From NCBI GenBank assembly GCA_003535335.1, contig DOHJ01000029.1, forward strand, positions 1,356 to 7,565: 6,210 nt of DNA, written 5' to 3'. Below the pieces are notes generated by a model. It was not told where the DNA came from, did not search any database, and worked only from the letters and a program-made list of their open reading frames with translations. This DNA is from Paracoccaceae bacterium (GTDB lineage Bacteria; Pseudomonadota; Alphaproteobacteria; Rhodobacterales; Rhodobacteraceae). A program made the translations under genes and the position numbers. Below are positions 1 to 5,976 of this stretch, piece by piece. Every line of letters begins with the position of its first letter. The first letter of the stretch is position 1.

Positions 1-2
1 GC

Positions 3-425
3 CTAACTTGCAGCGGCTTCCCCCTTCCATTTTCGCAACCCCCGAACCAGTTTTTCTGATTTGGCGGCAAAGTCACCTTCCAAGGCTTGGGTGGCTGCAG
101 CGGTTTCGCCGGAAATTGCTTTGGTCAAAACATCCGCAGCGCAGACATGGAATTCCGCGTGCAAACGCTTGATTACATTATAGGGCACGCTGCTGCGTGT
201 TTCACTATCGATATCGGAACCGTGCAGCCATTTTCCAAATGGGCACTTGTCGTCACAACGCACATCATCCACGCTATGCTCGCTTTTTCCTTTGTTCACA
301 GCCGTTCGCAATTTAATTTTCCAGCTGCCGTGGGCCCCAATGGCATTGTTAATCTGATTAATCAGAACTTCATCCGTCATTTCAAGTTTCCCGTTTATTT
401 CTGTTTCACGGCCAACTATGAGCAT
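3..425 (-). CDS. Stand-alone CZB (chemoreceptor zinc-binding) domain protein
   Basis: CZB is a small helical domain that binds zinc through three histidines and one cysteine. It occurs on soluble chemoreceptors and on the diguanylate cyclase DgcZ, where it senses zinc or oxidants. Here it makes up nearly the whole protein. Numbered from the first ATG, the ligands are H32 (AHGSW), C61 (CPFGKWL), and H89 and H93 (HAEFH). The spacings of 29, 28 and 4 residues are close to those I recall for DgcZ. C57 and C95 are extra cysteines near the site. No output domain, membrane span or signal peptide is present, so it is cytoplasmic and must act through a partner or as a sensor or buffer. The 140-residue form starts at 425 without a Shine-Dalgarno. 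The ATG at 380 (residue 16) has GGGA 8 nt upstream and gives MTDEV-, a more typical CZB length of 125. The domain call is firm; the start and function are not. Confidence 0.85.
   Translation of the reverse strand: MLIVGRETEINGKLEMTDEVLINQINNAIGAHGSWKIKLRTAVNKGKSEHSVDDVRCDDKCPFGKWLHGSDIDSETRSSVPYNVIKRLHAEFHVCAADVLTKAISGETAAATQALEGDFAAKSEKLVRGLRKWKGEAAAS
389..392 (-). promoter_or_regulatory. Possible ribosome binding site for the inner start of the CZB gene
   Basis: GGGA on the minus strand lies 8 nt before the in-frame ATG at 380-378. It is a weak match, but better than anything before the ATG at 425, whose upstream bases are C- and T-rich. If it is used, the protein begins 16 residues before the first zinc-ligand histidine, which fits the usual start of the CZB helix bundle. 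Confidence 0.35.
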
Positions 426-495
426 TCTGAATTAATAGGAGGTGAAAAAAACACGAACAGTGACAAGTTGAATGATTTTTGGCAGTTTCCGAGCT
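426..495. other. 70-nt spacer between the reductase gene and the CZB gene
   Basis: This is the longest non-coding stretch in the window. Read on the minus strand it holds CACTGTTCGTG followed by seven T (451-445), then TCACCTCCT and an AT-rich TATTAATTC just before the first ATG of the CZB gene. The only stem before the T tract is 3 bp (CAC/GTG), too weak to call an intrinsic terminator. TTGTCA is followed by TATTAA at a 23-nt spacing, too wide for a normal sigma-70 promoter. Whether the CZB gene is read through from the operon or has its own promoter cannot be settled from the sequence. Confidence 0.5.
437..445 (-). other. Anti-Shine-Dalgarno-like sequence upstream of the CZB gene
   Basis: On the transcribed strand these nine bases read TCACCTCCT, identical to the anti-Shine-Dalgarno tail of bacterial 16S rRNA. 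The complement on the plus strand is therefore a perfect AGGAGGTGA, but no usable plus-strand start follows it at a workable distance. In the minus-strand leader it could pair with purine-rich ribosome binding sites. The identity is direct observation; any regulatory role is speculation and chance is quite possible. Confidence 0.3.
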
Positions 496-1428
496 TTAGT
501 ATCCGGCGTTACGATCCACCAGATAACGCAAGGCCAAGCCCTTTTCGGATCGCGAAATATTATCTGCGATGACTTGTGATGCCGTGTCAGGGCGGGTTTC
601 AGATGCAATATGCGGTGTTACCGTGACTTTGTTATGTGCCCAAAAGGGGTGATTTTCAGGCAATGGTTCAGTGCGGAAAACATCCAGAGTGGCATGGTTA
701 AGATGGCCGTTATCCAAACAGGCCAGCAACGCATCATCATCAATCAAAGCACCCCGCCCGGGATTAATAATAACGCCACCACGGGGCATTTTTGACAAGC
801 GCGCATTATTAAGCAGGTTTTCAGTCGCGGGCGTTAACGGCAGTAAAAGCACGAGGATTTCTGCGCTCACAAGGGCTTGATCCAATCCGGCACCACCCGA
901 CAAGCAATTAATACCGCTTATGGTTTTCCGGCTCCGGCTCCAGCCGGTTACGTTGAAGTTCAACGCGGCCAATGCCCGCGCGCAAGCCCCGCCAAGCGCG
1001 CCCAAGCCAAGCACCGTAACATGGCGATCACGGGCCAGCGGCGGAATGTAATCACGCCACTGGCCGTCCTGGCCTGAAATATGCCGATCCATCCCCAGAT
1101 GATGGCGCAGCACATGGCCCGTGACCCATTCGACCATTCCTTGGCTCAGGCCATGATCCACCATGCGCGTTAACGGTATTGTCAGGGTTTCATTGTCAAC
1201 CACGGCCTCGACGCCGGCCCAAAGCCCCAACACAGCCTTGGCACGGATAAACGGGGTGAAATCACTGACTGATCCTTTTGGCGCATAAATCAAATAATCG
1301 ACCGTTTCCGGATCCGTGAATTTTTGGGAAAGAACATAAGGCAAACCAGTATCGTCAAGCGCGTGACGCAGCGGTTTTTCGTATTGCGCCCAGCGTTGCG
1401 AATTGGCGGTAAACAAGATGTTGATCAT
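496..1428 (-). CDS. ghrA: Glyoxylate/hydroxypyruvate reductase A-like D-2-hydroxyacid dehydrogenase
   Basis: This is a soluble cytoplasmic member of the D-isomer-specific 2-hydroxyacid dehydrogenase family. Family members of this type reduce glyoxylate to glycolate and hydroxypyruvate to D-glycerate with NAD(P)H. Numbered from the upstream ATG at 1455, the dinucleotide motif is G150-L-G152-A-L-G155. The catalytic triad is R234 (in NPGRGALID), E263 (in DVFRTEPLP) and H282 (in TPHIAS). GWSRSRK at 171-177 places arginines after the second beta strand, as in E. coli GhrA, and favours NADPH. The C-terminus VDRNAGY also resembles the GhrA ending. Two starts are possible. The ATG at 1455 overlaps the rodA stop by 1 nt (TGATG) but lacks a Shine-Dalgarno. 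The ATG at 1428 has GGAG 9 nt upstream and gives MINILF-, the usual family start, so I chose it (310 residues; 319 from the other). The exact substrate is inferred. Confidence 0.88.
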   Translation of the reverse strand: MINILFTANSQRWAQYEKPLRHALDDTGLPYVLSQKFTDPETVDYLIYAPKGSVSDFTPFIRAKAVLGLWAGVEAVVDNETLTIPLTRMVDHGLSQGMVEWVTGHVLRHHLGMDRHISGQDGQWRDYIPPLARDRHVTVLGLGALGGACARALAALNFNVTGWSRSRKTISGINCLSGGAGLDQALVSAEILVLLLPLTPATENLLNNARLSKMPRGGVIINPGRGALIDDDALLACLDNGHLNHATLDVFRTEPLPENHPFWAHNKVTVTPHIASETRPDTASQVIADNISRSEKGLALRYLVDRNAGY

Positions 1429-1437
1429 CGAAAACGG

Positions 1438-1441
1438 CTCC
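1438..1441 (-). promoter_or_regulatory. Probable ribosome binding site choosing the inner start of the reductase gene
   Basis: A GGAG on the minus strand sits 9 nt before the ATG at 1428-1426. The competing ATG at 1455-1453 is preceded by a C-rich stretch with no Shine-Dalgarno match and could only be reached by coupling to the rodA stop. Together with the family N-terminus MINILF-, this favours initiation at 1428. Confidence 0.5.
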
Positions 1442-1454
1442 GTATTTTCAGGCA

Positions 1455-2603
1455 TCAGCGGGTTCTATGGGGGCGGTGCACATGGGCGCTCTGCATCAGG
1501 CCAAAGGCGATCAGCAACACCAGCATTGAAGATCCACCATAAGACACCAACGGCAAAGGAACCCCGACAACAGGGGCCAATCCCATAACCATCGACATGT
1601 TTACCGCAAAGTACAAAAACAGCATTGCAGCCACCCCAAAGATGACCAAGGATGAAAACCTGTCCGCGTTTTTCATAGCCGAGAAGATGCAAAACAAGAT
1701 GATTAAAGTGTATAATCCCAGCAAGGAAATCGCGCCTAAAAACCCGAATTCCTCGGCCAGAGTGGTAAAGATGAAATCGGTGTGTTTTTCTGGCAAAAAA
1801 TTCAGCCTCGCCTGGGTGCCTTGCATAAATCCACGGCCGGTCCAGCCGCCAGAGCCAAGCGCGATTTTAGACTGGGTGATGTGGTATCCGGCACCCAGCG
1901 GGTCTGATTCAGGGTTTAAAAATGTGTCGATGCGCCGGTATTGATAATCTTTTAAAAACTGCCATGCGGTGCCGCGAAATTGAAAAACTGCGGAAATTGC
2001 ACCAGCAACCGCGGCGATAACGGCGGCAAAATAATACCAGCTGACACCGGCCAGAAACATAATTATCCCGCCTCCGGTCAGCAGTAAAATAGCCGTCCCC
2101 AAATCCGGCTGTTTCAGTACCAGCGCGGTTGGCAACAGAATAATCAACACCGGTATCAGCACCCACAGAGGCCGCGAGGTTTTTTTTAAATCAAGCCCGT
2201 CGTAATAGGCCGCCAGCACCATAATCAGCGATAATTTGGCCAACTCGGACGGTTGCAGAACCATAAACCCCAGATCAATCCAGCGTTTTGCCCCCATGTT
2301 TGTGGTGCCGAAAAATTCGACTCCCAGCAATAAAATCACCGAAACGCCATAGGCCAGAACCGACATGTTGCGCCAAAACCAGATTGGCACCATGGCGACA
2401 AAAAACATCAACCCCATGCCCAGTGCAAAGCGTTTTATCTGTGGCTCAACCCATGGCGTCATTGACCCACCTGCGACCGAATAGAGCATTAAAAACCCGA
2501 TGCCGCTAACGGCCGATAATAAAATAATAACGGCCCAGTTCAGGCTGAGGATCTTTTGTGGCCCAACGGGAACGGTTTTTACGTTATGTTCAAGATAGCT
2601 CAT
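1455..2603 (-). CDS. rodA: SEDS-family peptidoglycan glycosyltransferase RodA
   Basis: RodA (also MrdB) polymerises lipid II into glycan strands in complex with PBP2. The 382-residue product is a ten-span membrane protein of normal family length. Landmarks in order are GAKRWIDLG (104-112) with LQPSELAKL (116-124), KQPDLGTA (164-171), and a long periplasmic loop at about 207-282. Near the end of that loop is FLPEKHTDFIFTTLAEEFG (269-287), and PLPLVSYGGSSM (349-360) precedes the last span. D276 in the HTDFIF block corresponds to the aspartate shown to be essential in characterised RodA proteins. The ATG start overlaps the mrdA stop as ATGA, which fits equimolar production of the RodA-PBP2 pair. 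No strong Shine-Dalgarno sequence precedes it, so coupling is the likely route of initiation. FtsW is the main alternative, but the mre/mrd context decides for RodA. Confidence 0.97.
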   Translation of the reverse strand: MSYLEHNVKTVPVGPQKILSLNWAVIILLSAVSGIGFLMLYSVAGGSMTPWVEPQIKRFALGMGLMFFVAMVPIWFWRNMSVLAYGVSVILLLGVEFFGTTNMGAKRWIDLGFMVLQPSELAKLSLIMVLAAYYDGLDLKKTSRPLWVLIPVLIILLPTALVLKQPDLGTAILLLTGGGIIMFLAGVSWYYFAAVIAAVAGAISAVFQFRGTAWQFLKDYQYRRIDTFLNPESDPLGAGYHITQSKIALGSGGWTGRGFMQGTQARLNFLPEKHTDFIFTTLAEEFGFLGAISLLGLYTLIILFCIFSAMKNADRFSSLVIFGVAAMLFLYFAVNMSMVMGLAPVVGVPLPLVSYGGSSMLVLLIAFGLMQSAHVHRPHRTR

Positions 2604-4519
2604 GCTTGGTCGCCCACGGTTTTTCCGGTTGCCGGATCACGCAGTTTCAGGTTTTTTTGCTCGCGCTTAATGCGGGCGCGGTCGGCTTTGGGGTAGGCCG
2701 ATAATGGCGGAAGTTTGCCAAATAACGCCTGCAATACGATATCGCGGGCAATCGGGGCGGCCGCTTTTGAGCCACCGCCGCCATGTTCAACAATCACCGA
2801 AACTGCAATGCGCGGATTGTCAAAAGGAGCATAACAGACAAATAATGCGTGATCGCGTTTTTCCCATTCGACATCGCTGTTGCGCACCACTTTATTGCCC
2901 ACCTGACTGGTGCCGGTTTTGCCAGCCATGCGGTATTGATCGCCCAAAATGCGTGACCGGTATCCGGTGCCGCCGCTAACATTTGTAACCGCAAACATGC
3001 CCTTGCGGATCAGGCGTAAATGGTTCTCGTTCAATCCAAGACTTGCGCCGCCTTCAATCGGTTGCTCTTGACCATTAATGGATTTAACCAGCCGTGGAAT
3101 GACCTCTTTGCCGGTTGCAATCCGCGCGGTCATTACGGCCTGCTGCAAGGGGGACGATAGCACAAACCCCTGGCCGATGGATGCGTTCAGGCTGTCACCA
3201 ATGAGCCAGTCCGCATCCCTGTTTTTGCGTTTCCAGGCCTTGGTCGGGGTCAGGCCCTTGGCCACGGATGACATTGGAATATCAAAATGGGTTCCAAGGC
3301 CAAGCCGCTTTGCCATGGCCGAAATATTCTCGATTCCGGCGCGCTGGGCCATTTCATAATAGTAGACATCGCAGGATTTTTTCAAGGAATTTATCAGGTT
3401 CACATTACCGTGTCCCGATCGTTTCCAGCAATGAAATCTACGCCCGCTTACTTCAACATGCCCTTTGCATTTCACCGTGCTTTGCGGCGTGACCACATCA
3501 GCCTGCAAGGCCGCAAGGGCTGTGATCATTTTAAAGGTTGAACCGGGCGGGTAAATCCCCTGAATGGCCTTGTTTGGCAAGGGGCGGTATTTATTTTCCA
3601 GCAGGGCAGAATAATCGGCCTGCGAAATCCCGTTTACAAATTTGTTCGGATCAAACGCCGGGGTTGAGCCAACGGCCAGCAAATCGCCCGTAACCGTGTC
3701 AATCACAACCGCCGCCGCACTTTCACCCGCCAACCGGGCCTGCACGTAATTTTGCAGCCCGCTGTCGACTGTCAGCTGGATGTTGGCCCCGCTGTCGCCC
3801 TCTTTGCGGCCCAGTTCCCGCATCACGCGGCCGATCGAATTTACCTCGATCCGCTTGGTTCCTGCTGTGCCACGCAGGGCTTTTTCAAGTTTTGTCTCAA
3901 CCCCGATTTTGCCGATTTTGAAATGCGGCATTTGCAAAAGAGGGTCGCGGTCATCGACGCGGTTCAGTTCTGCCTCGTTCACGGCCCCGACATAGCCGAC
4001 AATATGGGCAAAATCATCGGCCATCGGATAAGACCGCCTCAGGCCAAGCTCGGGGCTGACACCGGGCAGGGCAGGGCCGTTTACAGCGACCTTGGCAATG
4101 TCCTCCCATTTCAAATCATTGGCAATTGTGATCGGCACAAACGGGCTGCGCCGTTTCATCAGAGCCAAGGCGCGCTCCAGTTGTTCGGGATCAAGCGGCA
4201 CCAGCGCTTTTAGGCGCTGAACCACCTTGTCAACATCGCCAGCATCTTCGCGCACCAGCGAAATGCGGTAAACCGGTTTATTGGTGGCCAAAGCAATGCC
4301 GTTGCGGTCATAAATCAGGCCGCGCGCTGGCGGGATCAGGCGGATGTTGATCCGGTTTTCATCCGCCAACAGGCGAAATTGATCCGACTGGTTGACTTGT
4401 AAATATTGCATCCGCGCACCAAGTGCACCGACAAAGGCCAGTTGCGAGACGCCCAATAACATCCCCCTGCGCGAGATTATCTGTTTGCTTTGGGCTGTGT
4501 CGCGTGCATCGCGTTTCAT
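2600..4519 (-). CDS. mrdA: Penicillin-binding protein 2 (elongation-specific class B transpeptidase)
   Basis: PBP2 is the monofunctional DD-transpeptidase that cross-links glycan strands made by RodA during lateral wall growth. The 639-residue product has a short cytoplasmic tail, one uncleaved membrane anchor at about 19-42, and a periplasmic pedestal/dimerisation domain (about 45-245, containing PARGLIYDRNG at 64-74). The transpeptidase domain spans about 265-600. Its catalytic motifs are complete: S327-T-F-K330 with the acylated serine, S382-C-D384 (PBP2 enzymes use SxD instead of SxN), and K534-T-G536 followed by TSQ. C351, C364, H370 and C383 could form a metal site (see findings). A charged tail of about 40 residues follows the domain. 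The ATG start overlaps the mreD stop by 4 nt (ATGA), and the stop overlaps the rodA start in the same way. The name pbpA is also used. Identity is secure. Confidence 0.97.
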   Translation of the reverse strand: MKRDARDTAQSKQIISRRGMLLGVSQLAFVGALGARMQYLQVNQSDQFRLLADENRINIRLIPPARGLIYDRNGIALATNKPVYRISLVREDAGDVDKVVQRLKALVPLDPEQLERALALMKRRSPFVPITIANDLKWEDIAKVAVNGPALPGVSPELGLRRSYPMADDFAHIVGYVGAVNEAELNRVDDRDPLLQMPHFKIGKIGVETKLEKALRGTAGTKRIEVNSIGRVMRELGRKEGDSGANIQLTVDSGLQNYVQARLAGESAAAVVIDTVTGDLLAVGSTPAFDPNKFVNGISQADYSALLENKYRPLPNKAIQGIYPPGSTFKMITALAALQADVVTPQSTVKCKGHVEVSGRRFHCWKRSGHGNVNLINSLKKSCDVYYYEMAQRAGIENISAMAKRLGLGTHFDIPMSSVAKGLTPTKAWKRKNRDADWLIGDSLNASIGQGFVLSSPLQQAVMTARIATGKEVIPRLVKSINGQEQPIEGGASLGLNENHLRLIRKGMFAVTNVSGGTGYRSRILGDQYRMAGKTGTSQVGNKVVRNSDVEWEKRDHALFVCYAPFDNPRIAVSVIVEHGGGGSKAAAPIARDIVLQALFGKLPPLSAYPKADRARIKREQKNLKLRDPATGKTVGDQA

Positions 4520-5055
4520 ATCCGGTGCCCCAATGCATCGACTTCGCCGGTGGCAATTTTACGGATGCCCAGCACAAACCTTGAAACCAGCACAACCAGC
4601 GGATAGGCTGCCAAAGTGGTGATCAGTTGGGTCAACGAAAGCCAAAGATCAGGGCGTGGCTGCATCACCAATATCAGCACAAACCTGTTGGCAACTAAAA
4701 TGGCCAGCAAAACACCGGCCACCATGGCCCATTCCAGTGGAAAAGGCAGCTCGCGTAGCAATTGGGTGCGGGCACGTAAAAATTCGGCCCCTAACACAAT
4801 CAAGCCAGCCATCAATCCGGGGGGGCGCATCAGCAGCATATCGGCAACCAGCAGGATTATTGCAATTAATAACACCGGTGTGTAATCACTGCGGCGCAAA
4901 CCCCAGGCAAAGATAATACACACCAGTAAATCGGGCATTGCCCAGTTGCTGGGGCTGGTTTGTAGCGGGATCAGTTGGAAAAATAATATCGCAACTGAAA
5001 ATGCGCAAAATATCAACCAGTATAGCCATTTGGTGCGCAAAGCAGGATCAACCAT
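4516..5055 (-). CDS. mreD: Rod-shape-determining protein MreD
   Basis: MreD is a small polytopic inner-membrane protein of the elongasome that works together with MreC. The 179-residue product is almost entirely hydrophobic, with five or six predicted spans at about residues 11-31, 38-52, 60-76, 79-92, 108-131 and 139-163. Landmarks agreeing with the alphaproteobacterial family are MPDLLVCIIFAWGLRR (40-55), an aspartate in the third span (D72), RPPG (77-80), and YPLV near the last span. The basic loops (RR at 54-55, R94/R96, RK at 165-166) give the topology marks. The ATG start lies inside the last codons of mreC (8-nt overlap), and the stop overlaps the mrdA start as ATGA, so translation is probably coupled on both sides. 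MreD sequences diverge strongly, so the call rests on context as well as motifs. Confidence 0.93.
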   Translation of the reverse strand: MVDPALRTKWLYWLIFCAFSVAILFFQLIPLQTSPSNWAMPDLLVCIIFAWGLRRSDYTPVLLIAIILLVADMLLMRPPGLMAGLIVLGAEFLRARTQLLRELPFPLEWAMVAGVLLAILVANRFVLILVMQPRPDLWLSLTQLITTLAAYPLVVLVSRFVLGIRKIATGEVDALGHRI

Positions 5056-5947
5056 CGTTTGCAGCCCCGGTCAGATTGTCTTGGGCAGGGGGGGCAACCA
5101 GCAAAGCACCGGGATCGGTGATGACCTCGCTTGTAAGATTGCGCAAAACCCGCAAAAAATCCAACCGCTCGTAATCGGCCGCCAGTTGCGCTCGCAGCCG
5201 CTTGTCAGTGCCTTTGGCAACCTGTCCAACCAACACACCGGCCGGAAAAACCCGCCCGTCGCCCGAGGTCACAATCTGGTCGCCCGGGTTTACCTGCTCG
5301 GGTTTTTCCAGAAATTCAATCGGTGGTCGGGCTGAATTGTCCCCCACCAAAAGCGCGCGTTGGCCCGAGGGCTGGATGGTGACCGGAATGCGGCTGTTTG
5401 AATCTGTCAGCAATATTACACGAGAGGAATTTTTTCCAACCCCTGAAATCCGCCCGACCAGCCCGATACCATCCATCGTGGCCCAGCCATCTTTAATGCC
5501 GTCGCGACGGCCGACATTTAACAAAACAGACTGGCGAAAGGGCGATCCGCTATCGGCCAGAACCACGCCGGAAACCGAGGTCAGTTTCGGGTCCAGCCGC
5601 ACAGAATTCAGCGCCAGCAATTTGGCATTTTGCTGCTCCAGCTGAACGGCCGCCTCTTTCCATGATTTCAGACGCTGCAATTCACGGCGTAATTCCTGAT
5701 TTTGCTGGTAAATCTGCTGATACGAGCGAAAATCCCCGATCATGCCGGCCGCGGCTGTGACCGGCACCAATGCCCATTCAAAATTAGGCACAACCCTGTC
5801 GACCAATGCGGCGCGAAACCGTTCAACGCGCGGGCTGTCAATGCGCCACAGTAAAAATAAAGCCAGCAAAACAAACACCAGCAACCCGACCAGAATGCGC
5901 CGGACGGGGCGGACATAATCTGCTTGTTGTCTGCGATTTCTTGCCAA
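5048..5947 (-). CDS. mreC: Rod-shape-determining protein MreC
   Basis: MreC is a bitopic inner-membrane protein whose periplasmic part binds PBP2 and helps activate the RodA-PBP2 pair. The 299-residue product has a basic cytoplasmic N-terminus (RNRRQQ, RPVRR) and one membrane span at about residues 18-36. A glutamine- and glutamate-rich coiled coil follows at about 73-113, then the two-lobed beta domain. Family signatures include NVGRRDGIKDGWATMDG (144-160), GLVGRI (162-167) and GDQIVTSGDGRVFPAGVLVG (222-241). The start codon is TTG. No in-frame ATG occurs before the codon for Met69, a stop lies five codons upstream, and MAR- is the usual N-terminus of alphaproteobacterial MreC as I recall it. 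The 3' end overlaps mreD by 8 nt. Length is normal for the family. Identity is secure and the start is well supported. Confidence 0.96.
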   Translation of the reverse strand: MARNRRQQADYVRPVRRILVGLLVFVLLALFLLWRIDSPRVERFRAALVDRVVPNFEWALVPVTAAAGMIGDFRSYQQIYQQNQELRRELQRLKSWKEAAVQLEQQNAKLLALNSVRLDPKLTSVSGVVLADSGSPFRQSVLLNVGRRDGIKDGWATMDGIGLVGRISGVGKNSSRVILLTDSNSRIPVTIQPSGQRALLVGDNSARPPIEFLEKPEQVNPGDQIVTSGDGRVFPAGVLVGQVAKGTDKRLRAQLAADYERLDFLRVLRNLTSEVITDPGALLVAPPAQDNLTGAANDG

Positions 5948-5952
5948 ACCAG

Positions 5953-5957
5953 CCCCC
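5953..5957 (-). promoter_or_regulatory. Probable ribosome binding site of mreC (TTG start)
   Basis: On the minus strand a GGGGG run ends 5 nt before the TTG codon at 5947-5945. It is the only purine-rich Shine-Dalgarno-like stretch in the 29-nt gap after the mreB stop. The match to the canonical AGGAGG is imperfect, so with a non-ATG start the initiation rate may depend partly on ribosomes finishing mreB. The frame leaves no other credible start, which is the main support for this site. Confidence 0.45.
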
Positions 5958-5976
5958 GTTTACGCGGCCCAAAAGC

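Noticed and set aside
445..462. Possible intrinsic terminator of the operon (CACTGTTCGTG followed by T7 on the minus strand)
   Set aside because: The stem is only 3 bp with a 5-nt loop, far too weak; extending it on either side meets mismatches.
431..466. Possible sigma-70 promoter for the CZB gene (TTGTCA with TATTAA)
   Set aside because: The spacing is 23 nt, well outside the usual 16-18, and no better pair is visible.
437..572. A perfect AGGAGGTGA on the plus strand suggesting a plus-strand gene after it
   Set aside because: No ATG, GTG or TTG lies at a workable distance. GTG at 460-462 stops after three codons, and TTG at 468 is about 25 nt away and opens a frame that is antisense to the reductase gene with no recognisable protein features.
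87..572. Plus-strand open frame of 161 codons opposite the CZB and reductase genes
   Set aside because: It covers the complement of two identifiable genes, has no recognisable motif, and its composition is that of an antisense translation.
928..947. GC-rich direct and inverted repeat (CCGGCT twice, then AGCCGG)
   Set aside because: On the minus strand it encodes the GWSRSRK cofactor-binding segment of the reductase; the repeat comes from alternating Ser and Arg codons and needs no other explanation.
3752..4213. Long plus-strand open frame of 153 codons opposite mrdA
   Set aside because: It is antisense to the well-conserved PBP2 coding sequence and shows no recognisable domain or ribosome binding site; it is a shadow frame.
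2601..4519. SxD instead of SxN in PBP2 as a sign of a defective active site
   Set aside because: Elongation-specific PBP2 enzymes normally carry SxD; the STFK and KTG motifs are intact, so the enzyme should be active.
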